Part shown: piece after piece, positions 17,996 through 24,631 of the stretch
Numbering within the stretch: the stretch's first letter is position 1
Layout of the letters: each line of letters opens with the position of its first letter
Origin: Gammaproteobacteria bacterium
GTDB taxonomy: Bacteria > Pseudomonadota > Gammaproteobacteria > HK1
DNA: 41,133 bases
Direction: 5' to 3'
Assembly: GCA_009937425.1 (NCBI GenBank)
Contig: JAACFO010000022.1
Location: 1 to 41,133 of the forward strand
The notes under the pieces: generated by a model
Seen by the model: the letters and a program-made list of their open reading frames with translations, nothing else
The model's database searches: none
Told to the model about the DNA's origin: nothing
Program-made: the position numbers and the translations under genes

Positions 17996-18465
17996 GGCTT
18001 GCCGGGGACGCCTTTTTCGTGGGGATTCGGCATGTTGCCGCCTTCGGCGGCGAGCTTGAGCGCCGCGGCGACCTCCGGCGGCATGTAGTTTTCGTCGTGT
18101 TTGGCGAGCACCTCGCGGGCTTGGAAGATACCGTCGTTACCGATCTTCCCCAGGGCCACGATCCCCTGACCCTCGCGGAACAAATCGGGAAGAATGCCGG
18201 TGTATGCCACCCGCATGGTGGCCGATGTATCGGTGAGATCGAAGCGCACTTCCAGGCCGTTGGCCTGGCGCGCGATGCTGCCGTCCACCACCAGTCCGCC
18301 GACACGCACGTCGTGACCCCGGGGTGCATCGCCGGCGGCGATTTGCGAGGGGCTGTAGAAGTACAGCATGTTCTCACCGATGGCGGTCAGCGCCAGGGCG
18401 GTGGCGATGGCGACCCCGATCAGCACCACGCCGACGAAGATCATACGTTGGCGGCGTGGTCTCAT
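17992..18465 (-). CDS. ccmE: Cytochrome c maturation heme chaperone CcmE
   Basis: Periplasmic membrane-anchored chaperone that covalently binds heme through a histidine and hands it to CcmF. From ATG 18465 it is 157 residues, with an N-terminal anchor (RMIFVGVVLIGVAIATALAL) and the heme-binding VLAKHDENYMPPEV, in which the histidine is the covalent attachment residue and the tyrosine an axial ligand. The open frame continues upstream but that part overlaps ccmD; this start overlaps the ccmD stop as ATGA and fits family length. Confidence 0.96.
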   Translation of the reverse strand: MRPRRQRMIFVGVVLIGVAIATALALTAIGENMLYFYSPSQIAAGDAPRGHDVRVGGLVVDGSIARQANGLEVRFDLTDTSATMRVAYTGILPDLFREGQGIVALGKIGNDGIFQAREVLAKHDENYMPPEVAAALKLAAEGGNMPNPHEKGVPGKP

Positions 18466-18632
18466 GGCTGACGCTCCATGCGCGCCTGGCGCGCGAGACG
18501 CCCGCGCAATTCCCGCGTGCGCAGCACCGGTACGATGACATTGGCAACCAGGACGATAAAAGCCATTCCGTAAGACCCCCAGACGTAAAAGCCGTAACCG
18601 CCCATATGAAAGAATTCGCGCAATGTGTCCAT
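18462..18632 (-). CDS. ccmD: Heme exporter small protein CcmD
   Basis: A 56-residue protein found by direct translation between ccmC and ccmE. It begins MDTLREFFHMGGYGFYVWGS and continues with a membrane helix (about 20-35), then a basic C-terminus (RTRELRGRLARQARMERQP). The GGYGFYVWxSYG pattern followed by one helix and a basic tail is the CcmD hallmark. CcmD helps release CcmE-heme from the CcmABC complex. The TGA overlaps the ccmE ATG by 3 bases (ATGA), and its start lies 55 bases after the ccmC stop. Confidence 0.92.
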   Translation of the reverse strand: MDTLREFFHMGGYGFYVWGSYGMAFIVLVANVIVPVLRTRELRGRLARQARMERQP

Positions 18633-18687
18633 GTTCTCGATCAGTTATCGACCAAAGCAATCATTGTTGAGAGCGCCCGGGTGGCCA

Positions 18688-19425
18688 TTATGTTCCCCGC
18701 GCCAGTTCCCGCACCCAGGCGCTGGCACGTTCGCGCTCCAGCACTTCGCTGCGCGCACGCATCAGCAACACGGTGAAAAAATAGAGTTTGAAGGCCAGCG
18801 CCATGATCAGCAGCGGCATCAGCATGCTCAGGTGGATGGATGGCGCATCGATCTTGGTCACCGTGGGACCCTGGTGCAGTGTGCTCCACCACTCCACCGA
18901 ATAGTGAATGATGGGGATATTCACCACCCCCACCAGAGCCAGGACCGCCGCCGCGCGGCTCGCGGTGCGCTTGTCCTCGATGGCCGCGTGCAGGCCGATG
19001 ACCCCGAAATACAGGAACAGCAGCACCAGCTCCGAGGTCAGGCGCGCATCCCAGACCCAGTAGGTGCCCCACATGGGTTTGCCCCAAAGGGATCCGGTTA
19101 CAAGCGCCAGGAAGGTGAAACTCGCGCCGATGGGCGCGCTGGCCGCGGCCACCACGTCGGCGAGCTTGATGTGCCAGACCAGGCCCACAGCGCCGGCCGC
19201 CGCCATGAGCACATAGACGAACAGCGACATCCAGGCGCTGGGCACGTGGATGAAGATGATGCGGTAGCTCTCCCCCTGCTGATAGTCCGGCGGTGCCACG
19301 ACCAGGCCGCCGTAGAGCCCGGCTACCATCAGCAGCGCCGTAAGCCAGCCCAGCCACGGCAGCAGGCGTCCGGAGATACGGTAAAAATGCTTGGGCGAGC
19401 CCAATTTGTGAAAAAAAGCCCACAT
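18688..19425 (-). CDS. ccmC: Heme exporter protein CcmC
   Basis: A 245-residue membrane protein with about six helices that loads heme onto CcmE. The tryptophan-rich heme-binding segment is visible as GKPMWGTYWVWDARLTSEL, and conserved IIFIHVPSAWMSLF is near residue 58; SVEWWSTLHQGPT is also typical. Length is normal for CcmC. It follows ccmB by 18 bases and precedes ccmD on the same strand. Confidence 0.97.
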   Translation of the reverse strand: MWAFFHKLGSPKHFYRISGRLLPWLGWLTALLMVAGLYGGLVVAPPDYQQGESYRIIFIHVPSAWMSLFVYVLMAAAGAVGLVWHIKLADVVAAASAPIGASFTFLALVTGSLWGKPMWGTYWVWDARLTSELVLLFLYFGVIGLHAAIEDKRTASRAAAVLALVGVVNIPIIHYSVEWWSTLHQGPTVTKIDAPSIHLSMLMPLLIMALAFKLYFFTVLLMRARSEVLERERASAWVRELARGT

Positions 19426-19443
19426 TCGAATGGATACGCCTCC

Positions 19444-20127
19444 TCAATCGATGCTGATGCGCAGCGCCGCTGCCGTCGCCAGCGGTGCGAGGCTCAGAGC
19501 CAGAACCAGGAAGGCGCCCAGCATGTAGAGCTGACCGGTTACCGGCAGTCCGGCTGCGGAAGCCCCCGCCGCGTTGGCGCCGAAGATTAACACGGGAACA
19601 TAAAGAGGTAGCACCAGCAGCGACAGCAGGGCGCCGCCCCGGCGCAGCCCCACGGTCAGCGCCACGCCGATGGCTCCCACCAGGCTCAATACCGGCGTGC
19701 CCAGCGCCAGGGTCAGCCACAGGGTTGCGCGGGCATCGTCGGGGACCGCCATGAGCACGGCCAGCAAAGGCGTGGCGATCAGCAGCGGCAGCCCCGTCAC
19801 CAGCCAGTGCGCCAGCACCTTGGCGAGCACCAGAACGACGCCGGGGTGCGGGCTCAGCATGATCAGCTCCAGGGATCCATCATCGAAGTCGGAGCGAAAC
19901 AAATTGTCCAGGGACAACAGGGTGGCCAGCAGGGCCGCAATCCAAAGAACCCCCGCCGCCATGGTGGCCAGGGTCTTGGGATCGGAGGTCACGCCCAGGG
20001 GAAAGAGCATCGCGACGATCACGTAGAAAAGCAGGGGATTAATCAGCTCACCGCGATTGCGCACGGCCAGCACCAGATCGCGCTTGAGCAGACTTGCGAA
20101 AGCATGACCCAGTCCGTGCTTGCCCAT
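19444..20127 (-). CDS. ccmB: Heme exporter permease CcmB
   Basis: A 227-residue membrane component of the CcmAB ABC transporter, which drives release of heme-loaded CcmE. From ATG 20127 it starts MGKHGLGHAFASLLKRDLVLAVRN-like, continues with ELINPLLFYVIVAMLFPLGV, then multiple helices; the FDDGSLELIMLSPHPG segment is typical of CcmB. The start was chosen because it overlaps the ccmA stop by one base (TGATG) and matches family length; the longer frame to 20361 is inside ccmA. Confidence 0.95.
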   Translation of the reverse strand: MGKHGLGHAFASLLKRDLVLAVRNRGELINPLLFYVIVAMLFPLGVTSDPKTLATMAAGVLWIAALLATLLSLDNLFRSDFDDGSLELIMLSPHPGVVLVLAKVLAHWLVTGLPLLIATPLLAVLMAVPDDARATLWLTLALGTPVLSLVGAIGVALTVGLRRGGALLSLLVLPLYVPVLIFGANAAGASAAGLPVTGQLYMLGAFLVLALSLAPLATAAALRISID

Positions 20128-20786
20128 CAGATGAGATCGATGCTGGTGCTTTTGTCGGCGTCGATGCCGATGGGCTGATGGCTGGTGAGCACCGCGCAGC
20201 CGCCCCCGTCGAGATGCGCTTCGATGAGCGCGCGCACGGTCCCCGTGCCGTCGATGTCCAGGGCGGTGAAGGGTTCGTCCAGCAACCACAGGCGTCCGCC
20301 GCCAAGGGTCAGGCGCGCGAGCCCGACCCGGCGCCGCTGCCCCGCCGACAGGCTGCGGCATGGCACATCCATGAACTGCGCCAAATCCAGGCGCGCCAGC
20401 GCGCTCTCCAATTCCGCTTCGTCGGCGCCGGTATCCAGGGCCATGGCGATGCGCAGGTTCTCCCGTGGAGTGAGCACCAGTTTGACGCCGTCGTTGTGGC
20501 CTATGTAGCGCAGGTCGCGGAGATAGTCCGGGTCGTGGGAGCGCAACACCCGTCCGCGCCAGCGAATAGTGCCGTCCTCGGGACGGGTCAAGCCGCAGAG
20601 GATGCGCAGCAATGTGGTCTTTCCGCAGCCGTTCGGACCGCGCACCTGCAACGCCTGTCCCGCATCGACCTTCAAATTCAGATCCCTGAACAGCTGCCGG
20701 TCGCCGCGGAAACAGGCGAGGCCGGTCGCGCTCAGCCCCGACTCCGGGGCGGACGTTTGCGCGGGCGCTTCATGGGTTTGCGTCAA
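20127..20786 (-). CDS. ccmA: Heme exporter ATP-binding protein CcmA
   Basis: ABC-type ATPase of the CcmAB complex, about 219 residues from TTG 20786. Walker A GPNGCGKTT, signature LSAGQRRRVGLAR and Walker B LWLLDEPFTALD are visible, and the N-terminal ATGLACFRGDRQLF fits CcmA. The start is uncertain: no ATG lies between the divergent thioesterase gene and the conserved part, so TTG 20786 or TTG 20807 are the likeliest starts, neither with a clear ribosome binding site. ATGs near 20876-20882 would extend it across the divergent thioesterase promoter. It heads the ccm operon. Confidence 0.93.
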   Translation of the reverse strand: MTQTHEAPAQTSAPESGLSATGLACFRGDRQLFRDLNLKVDAGQALQVRGPNGCGKTTLLRILCGLTRPEDGTIRWRGRVLRSHDPDYLRDLRYIGHNDGVKLVLTPRENLRIAMALDTGADEAELESALARLDLAQFMDVPCRSLSAGQRRRVGLARLTLGGGRLWLLDEPFTALDIDGTGTVRALIEAHLDGGGCAVLTSHQPIGIDADKSTSIDLI

Positions 20787-20838
20787 GTCGTTTAGACCAG
20801 GTTTCAAAGGAGCCCAATTAGAACGCAACTGGACGGGC

Positions 20839-20866
20839 TTGACGAGTGGCGGTGGCACGGTATGGT
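20839..20866 (+). promoter_or_regulatory. Candidate sigma-70 promoter of the thioesterase gene
   Basis: TTGACG at 20839-20844 and TATGGT at 20861-20866, separated by 16 bases. Transcription would start around 20873, almost at the ATG at 20875, and no ribosome binding site precedes that ATG, so the message may be leaderless. The call rests on sequence resemblance only. Confidence 0.4.
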
Positions 20867-20874
20867 GCGTAGCC

Positions 20875-21366
20875 ATGAGCATGCAAGCCCCGTTGTGCCT
20901 GCACCGGGGCACTATTCGCCCGGAGTGGATCGACTACAACGGTCACATGAACGTGGCCTACTACGTGCTGATTTTCGATCTGGGTACCGATGCCTTGCTG
21001 GATTATCTGGGAATGGATGCGGCCTACCGCGCGCGCACGGGTTATTCGACCTACGTGCTGGAATCACACATTACTTATGAGCGCGAGTTGAAGGAGGGCG
21101 ATCCTTATCGCGTCACCGCCCAGCTGTTGGATGCCGATGCGAAACGCCTGCACTACTTCGAGACTCTTTATCGTGAGCCCGACGACACGCCGGCCGCGAC
21201 CACGGAGATCATGCTCATGCACATGGACATGGCGACGGTGCGTTCTATACCGATGCCGGACCCCGTGGCCGAAACGGTGGCGTCGCTGATGCAGGCCCAT
21301 GCAGGCATGCCGCGTCCATCGCAGGCAGGTCGCGTAATCGGCATTGGCGCGGGCAAGCCGTCGTAG
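20875..21366 (+). CDS. Hotdog-fold acyl-CoA thioesterase family protein
   Basis: A 163-residue protein of the 4HBT hotdog family. The N-terminal IRPEWIDYNGHMNVAYYVLIFDLGTDALL carries the catalytic aspartate region (DYNGHMN), and YVLESHITYERELKEGDP follows, as in bacterial acyl-CoA thioesterases. This version of the motif, RPEWIDYNGHMN, resembles thioesterases linked with carnitine/betaine breakdown, but no carnitine genes are in the window, so substrate is left open. Translation may begin at the ATG at 20875 or that at 20881. It is divergent from ccmA. Confidence 0.83.
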   Translation: MSMQAPLCLHRGTIRPEWIDYNGHMNVAYYVLIFDLGTDALLDYLGMDAAYRARTGYSTYVLESHITYERELKEGDPYRVTAQLLDADAKRLHYFETLYREPDDTPAATTEIMLMHMDMATVRSIPMPDPVAETVASLMQAHAGMPRPSQAGRVIGIGAGKPS

Positions 21367-21402
21367 CATTGCCGGATGCTGAGGCCAATGACGAATTCCG
21401 GG

Positions 21403-21455
21403 CAAAAAAAATCGCTCGGGGCGGAAAGGGGGGAGGAGGGAGTCGCCGCCGAGCG
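21403..21455 (-). terminator. Intrinsic terminator-like stem-loop with T8 on the minus strand
   Basis: CGCTCGG at 21413-21419 plus GGCG at 21420-21423 pair with CGCC at 21444-21447 and CCGAGCG at 21449-21455 (one bulged base), giving an 11-bp GC-rich stem with a loop of about 20 bases. On the minus strand it is followed at once by ATTTTTTTTGCC. This is a canonical Rho-independent layout, yet no minus-strand gene precedes it. On the plus strand no T-run follows, so it does not look like the terminator of the thioesterase gene. Confidence 0.55.
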
Positions 21456-21488
21456 CCTGAGGTTTCAGGTACGCCTGAAGTATTCAGG
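21456..21488. repeat. Alternating CCTGA/TCAGG inverted repeats
   Basis: Four half-sites alternate in 33 bases: CCTGA (21456), TTCAGG (21464), CCTGAA (21474) and TTCAGG (21483). Any neighbouring pair can form a hairpin, and the central pair is a perfect TTCAGG-TACG-CCTGAA. The structures are mutually exclusive, so this could be a structural switch or a cluster of operator half-sites. Confidence 0.6.
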
Positions 21489-21665
21489 AATTAAGTAACT
21501 AAAGGATAATGGAGGATTGGTCCAGATTCTGTGAATTCCATCACACTAATTGGGCCAGATCGGACTTTTTTCCATCTTTTTGCCGAATTAATCTTCTCGA
21601 GCCTTCCTTGCTCCTACCATCCGTGCATGTACCGATGGTGCACCAGGTAGATGATGGATGCTGCA

Positions 21666-21681
21666 AATTTTTTAAAAAATT
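21666..21681. repeat. 16-bp perfect AT palindrome
   Basis: A perfectly symmetric sequence of A2T6A6T2 about 23 bases upstream of the sulfurtransferase ATG. It is likely to be intrinsically bent and lies where a promoter or a regulator site would be expected. No protein can be named for it. Confidence 0.5.
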
Positions 21682-21703
21682 ATCGGCCACATGAGGCGGT
21701 CCC

Positions 21704-22561
21704 ATGTCCGTAGCCATGACGACAATTATTGACGCGCAGTCGTTGCATGCGCGCTTGAACGATCCAACAGTGGTGATCGTCGATGCGCGATTCAATCTGT
21801 TCAATGTGGACGAAGGGCGCGCCAGTTATTTAGACGGACACGTTCCCGGTGCCGTGTACGCGCATCTGGACGACGATCTGAGCGGGCCGCCGCTAACCGA
21901 TGCGGGACGCCATCCGATGCCGTCGCCGCAAGCCCTGGAAGCGCTCTTTTCGCGCCTCGGTGTGGACGCTGGTTCCCAGGTCGTGGCCTACGACCAGCGC
22001 GATGGCATGCTCGCCGCACGGGTCTGGTGGATGCTGCGTTACATGGGGCACGAAGCCGTGGCGGTGCTGGACGGGGGCTGGAAGGCGTGGACAAGCGCCG
22101 GCTATGGATGCGTCGAAGGTGAGCAAACACGGCCTGCCGGGGCCTTTCATGGCACGCCGCGCCGGGATTGGCTGGTCAGCGTGGACCAGGTTGCGGCAGC
22201 CCCGCGGCTGGTGGATTCCCGGGATCCGCGCCGTTACCGTGGGGAAAATGAGCCCTTGGACCCGGTGGCCGGACACATCCCCGGCGCCCTCAATCGCTTT
22301 CACGGGGAGAACCTGGACGCTGAGGGTTGTTTTCTCCCGCCAGGGGAGCTGGCCAGGGGCTTCTCCGAGCTGTTGGCCGGTACGCCTGTGGCGCAGACGG
22401 TGTTCTACTGTGGCTCCGGAGTGACAGCCTGCCACAGCCTGCTGGCGGCCTGCCACGCGGGTCTCGGCGATGGCCGCCTGTACGCGGGCTCCTGGAGCGA
22501 ATGGTGCAGCGATCCCAAGCGCCCCGTTGCCACCGGCCCCGAGGCCGGATCCATGAAATAA
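21704..22561 (+). CDS. sseA: Sulfurtransferase, 3-mercaptopyruvate type
   Basis: A 285-residue two-domain rhodanese. The N-terminal domain carries VVIVDARFNLF and YLDGHVPGAVYAHLD; the C-terminal active domain carries VDSRDPRRYRGENEPLDPVAGHIPGA and the catalytic loop YCGSGVTACHSL with C236. A CGSGVTA loop is the mercaptopyruvate sulfurtransferase type (thiosulfate sulfurtransferases have CRKGVTA). It moves sulfur from 3-mercaptopyruvate to thiophilic acceptors. GAGGCGG lies about 4-10 bases before the ATG at 21704, supporting this start; an ATG four codons later is also possible. The following glycosyltransferase gene starts 38 bases downstream. Confidence 0.9.
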   Translation: MSVAMTTIIDAQSLHARLNDPTVVIVDARFNLFNVDEGRASYLDGHVPGAVYAHLDDDLSGPPLTDAGRHPMPSPQALEALFSRLGVDAGSQVVAYDQRDGMLAARVWWMLRYMGHEAVAVLDGGWKAWTSAGYGCVEGEQTRPAGAFHGTPRRDWLVSVDQVAAAPRLVDSRDPRRYRGENEPLDPVAGHIPGALNRFHGENLDAEGCFLPPGELARGFSELLAGTPVAQTVFYCGSGVTACHSLLAACHAGLGDGRLYAGSWSEWCSDPKRPVATGPEAGSMK

Positions 22562-22599
22562 AACCATCCGCCGTTATGCCCCGTTGCTAGTCTAATCGG

Positions 22600-23346
22600 A
22601 TGGATGTTCCCCCTGCCTGCCTGCGGCTGTCCGTGGTGATCCCTGCCTATAACGAGGCAAAGCTGATTGCGGGCACCATTGCCACGGTACGCGAGAGTCT
22701 GGCGGGCGCCGGTCTGGAGGAGGGCGCGTACGAGATCATCGTTTGCGACAACGCCTCCACCGATAGCACCGCCGCCCTGGCGGCCCGGGCAGGCGCTGCC
22801 GTGGTGTTCGAGCCCGAGCGGCAAATCGCCAGGGCACGCAATGCCGGCGCGTCCCGGGCGCGGGCGCCGGCGTTATTGTTTCTGGATGCGGATTCCTGGC
22901 CGGATGCGGCGCTCATGGGGGAGCTGCTGACGGCGCTGGCCGATGACAGGGTGGTGGCCGGCGGCTGCACCATGCGTATGCACGGCGTACCCCGCAGCAT
23001 CGCCCTGGGCGTGCGCATGTGGAATCTGACCTCGCGTCTGTGCCGGTGGGCGGCAGGGGCCTTCATTTTCTGCCGCAGGGATGCCTTCCAGGGGATCGGC
23101 GGCTTCGGGCTGGATTACTACGTCGCCGAGGAAATCGACTTCAGCCGCCGCATCAAGCGCTGGGGCGCCTCCAGGGGATTACGCTTCCGTATCCTGCACC
23201 GTCACCCGCTCCTGACCTCGGGTCGTAAGGGGACCCTCTACAGCCAGCGCGAGATCTGGTTCCTGATGCTGAGCATGCTGCGCCACCCGCGGAGCTTCTT
23301 TCGGGACCGGGAATCCCTGCATATGTGGTACGACGGCCGCCGCTGA
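22600..23346 (+). CDS. Family 2 glycosyltransferase
   Basis: A 248-residue GT-A fold glycosyltransferase. The N-terminal LSVVIPAYNEAKLIAGTI, EIIVCDNASTDSTAAL and the metal-binding DAD motif (FLDADSWPDA) are visible; AAGAFIFCRRDAFQGIGGF and the YYVAEEIDFSRRIKRWG segment are the acceptor/base region usual in GT2. No membrane segments are obvious, so it is probably cytoplasmic or peripheral. Acceptor and sugar are unknown, and no polysaccharide genes flank it. It follows sseA in the same direction, probably co-transcribed. Confidence 0.87.
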   Translation: MDVPPACLRLSVVIPAYNEAKLIAGTIATVRESLAGAGLEEGAYEIIVCDNASTDSTAALAARAGAAVVFEPERQIARARNAGASRARAPALLFLDADSWPDAALMGELLTALADDRVVAGGCTMRMHGVPRSIALGVRMWNLTSRLCRWAAGAFIFCRRDAFQGIGGFGLDYYVAEEIDFSRRIKRWGASRGLRFRILHRHPLLTSGRKGTLYSQREIWFLMLSMLRHPRSFFRDRESLHMWYDGRR

Positions 23347-23476
23347 GCCTCCGGGGCGGGCGGGGGGTTCTGAGAACCTCGTCACAGCGCCGCCGGCGCC
23401 CACATAAACAAAATTGAGGACTGGTCGATATACATAACGAACCCCCTCGAATCGCGCGCGACCCGCTGCGTTAGGG

Positions 23477-23488
23477 GCTCATGTGAGC
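23477..23488. repeat. Small inverted repeat GCTCA-TG-TGAGC
   Basis: A 5-bp inverted repeat with a 2-base centre, about 80 bases upstream of the FHA gene. Together with the next repeat it forms a pair of dyads in the promoter region. It could bind a dimeric regulator. Confidence 0.35.
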
Positions 23489-23493
23489 ATTAC

Positions 23494-23508
23494 GTAAACT
23501 ATGTTTAC
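23494..23508. promoter_or_regulatory. Operator-like dyad GTAAAC-TAT-GTTTAC upstream of the FHA gene
   Basis: A perfect 6-3-6 inverted repeat, 60 bases upstream of the FHA-protein start, in a short AT-rich stretch with a possible TACAAT -10 element at 23529-23534. Its dyad form resembles a helix-turn-helix regulator site, but I cannot name the regulator. Confidence 0.45.
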
Positions 23509-23568
23509 AGACGTTTGCACCAGCTACGCTACAATTCACATTAACTTCTGTGGACAGGAAAGAACCGT

Positions 23569-24540
23569 ATGAGTTATGCCCACTCTGACACGACCGTCGT
23601 GTCGGACGCTTCCAGAGAGGGCGTGATCCAGGATGGCCCGACGGAATTCGAGTCCCGGCTCGCCTTCCGCACCAAGGTGCCGGCGGAACGTCTCCACGAG
23701 TTTCTCAGCTGGCCCATCTACAAGCTGCGCCGGGAGTCCGAGCACGTTTCCCGGGTGTTGAAGCGCATCGCCGAGGCGGTGGTCAACTCCATGGAAAATC
23801 CCGCCAGCACCAACGCATTTCTGCAAGACCTGGACCTGAAGTCGATTTCCCGCGACCACGACTGGCGGGCCATCTTCTCCACCATTCGCGCCCATGAGGG
23901 CGGCTATGACGGTTACAAACGCACCGTGCTCATCCGCTACCTGCAGTATTTGAGTTTCCGCAAGCGCCTGTTGGAGTACATCCATACGCGCAAGCGGGGC
24001 TACGACGACATGGAATCCTATGCCGACGACCTCACCGAGTATCCCAGCCCGCCGCCCATGCCGACTCCCGACACGGGCTTCGAGGGCGGCGATGGCCCGG
24101 TGAGCGAGGACGGGCTGCGCCGCTTTACCGGCGATTTTCGGCGCATGCCCATGGGCGAGGCTTTGGAAATCCCCGTGGGCCACGGCGAGAAGCTCGACAT
24201 CATGCTGGCGGGACATCTGTTTCGCATCATCGGCGGCCACCCACCGAGTCTCATCGACCAGAACGGCGTCACCTATTTTCTCAAAGACGGCCGCAACATG
24301 GTGGGCCGGCATCCGGAAAGTGATGTCCCCATCGATCAGAACTTCAGTGATGTCTCCCGGGCCCACCTCATCGTCGAGTGGGAGGGAAGCGAGCGCATTA
24401 CCGTCATCGACCTGTCATCCAGGGGTTGTTATATCCGCCACAAGATTCTCGAGACGGCGCTCACCCTGGACACACCGGAGCACGCATTCGACCTGCCCGG
24501 TTGGGAGAACGACGACAAGGAAGAAGTGACCATCAACTGA
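23569..24540 (+). CDS. FHA-domain protein with uncharacterised N-terminal region
   Basis: A 323-residue cytoplasmic protein. The C-terminal part (about 235-315) is a forkhead-associated domain that would bind phosphothreonine: RNMVGRHPESDVPI, then FSDVSRAHLIVEWEG and VIDLSSRGCYI contain the conserved GR, SR.H and S.G positions. The first 150 residues are charged and helical (LQYLSFRKRLLEYIHTRKRGYDDME) and do not match a family I know; a proline-rich linker (PSPPPMPTPD) joins the parts. A good ribosome binding site (AGGAAAG) lies before the ATG. No kinase, phosphatase or secretion gene is adjacent. It is followed by the gorA leader. Confidence 0.8.
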   Translation: MSYAHSDTTVVSDASREGVIQDGPTEFESRLAFRTKVPAERLHEFLSWPIYKLRRESEHVSRVLKRIAEAVVNSMENPASTNAFLQDLDLKSISRDHDWRAIFSTIRAHEGGYDGYKRTVLIRYLQYLSFRKRLLEYIHTRKRGYDDMESYADDLTEYPSPPPMPTPDTGFEGGDGPVSEDGLRRFTGDFRRMPMGEALEIPVGHGEKLDIMLAGHLFRIIGGHPPSLIDQNGVTYFLKDGRNMVGRHPESDVPIDQNFSDVSRAHLIVEWEGSERITVIDLSSRGCYIRHKILETALTLDTPEHAFDLPGWENDDKEEVTIN

Positions 24541-24557
24541 TCCCGCGCGTAGAATCG

Positions 24558-24576
24558 GGCTCCTTGAAAAGGAGTC
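24558..24576 (+). promoter_or_regulatory. Hairpin sequestering the ribosome binding site of the gorA leader
   Basis: CTCCTT at 24560-24565 and AAGGAG at 24569-24574 are perfectly complementary with a GAA loop; G58-C76 and a G-U pair extend the stem to 8 bp. AAGGAG is the ribosome binding site for the ATG at 24581, so folding would block translation of the leader ORF. It lies 18 bases after the FHA gene stop. Control by temperature, ligand or protein is conceivable but unproven. Confidence 0.5.
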
Positions 24577-24580
24577 AGCC

Positions 24581-24631
24581 ATGAAGCGCGCCCATTCGAA
24601 CCCTGCACTACTCCCGCTCATTCTCCCATGA
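24581..24631 (+). CDS. 16-residue leader peptide overlapping gorA
   Basis: A very short [19 protein letters not shown] then TGA, preceded by AAAAGGAG at a good distance. Its stop overlaps the gorA start as ATGA (gorA ATG 24628-24630, leader TGA 24629-24631). gorA itself lacks a ribosome binding site directly upstream, so ribosomes finishing this leader could restart at gorA. The sequence has no run of a single amino acid suggesting attenuation. Confidence 0.6.
   Translation: MKRAHSNPALLPLILP

Larger units (their letters stand above)
21367..21703. other. Gene-free structured interval
   Basis: No convincing gene lies in these 337 bases. They hold an A8 run and large stem-loop (minus-strand terminator-like), three overlapping CCTGA/TCAGG repeats, an inverted repeat ACCATC/GATGGT (21616-21621 and 21634-21639) with a 12-base loop, and an AT-only palindrome near the sulfurtransferase start. 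Base composition turns AT-rich compared with the neighbours between about 21489 and 21690. A small untranslated RNA on the minus strand is possible. Confidence 0.5.

Noticed and set aside
21509..21694. Plus-strand ORF of 61 codons in the gene-free interval
   Set aside because: The AAGGA is only two bases from the ATG, too close for a ribosome binding site; no domain and no coding-like codon use.
21541..21804. Minus-strand ORF of 87 codons leading to the minus-strand terminator
   Set aside because: Its 5' part overlaps sseA antisense and the product has no recognisable pattern. The terminator-like stem keeps a non-coding minus-strand transcript possible, so this is a weak rejection.
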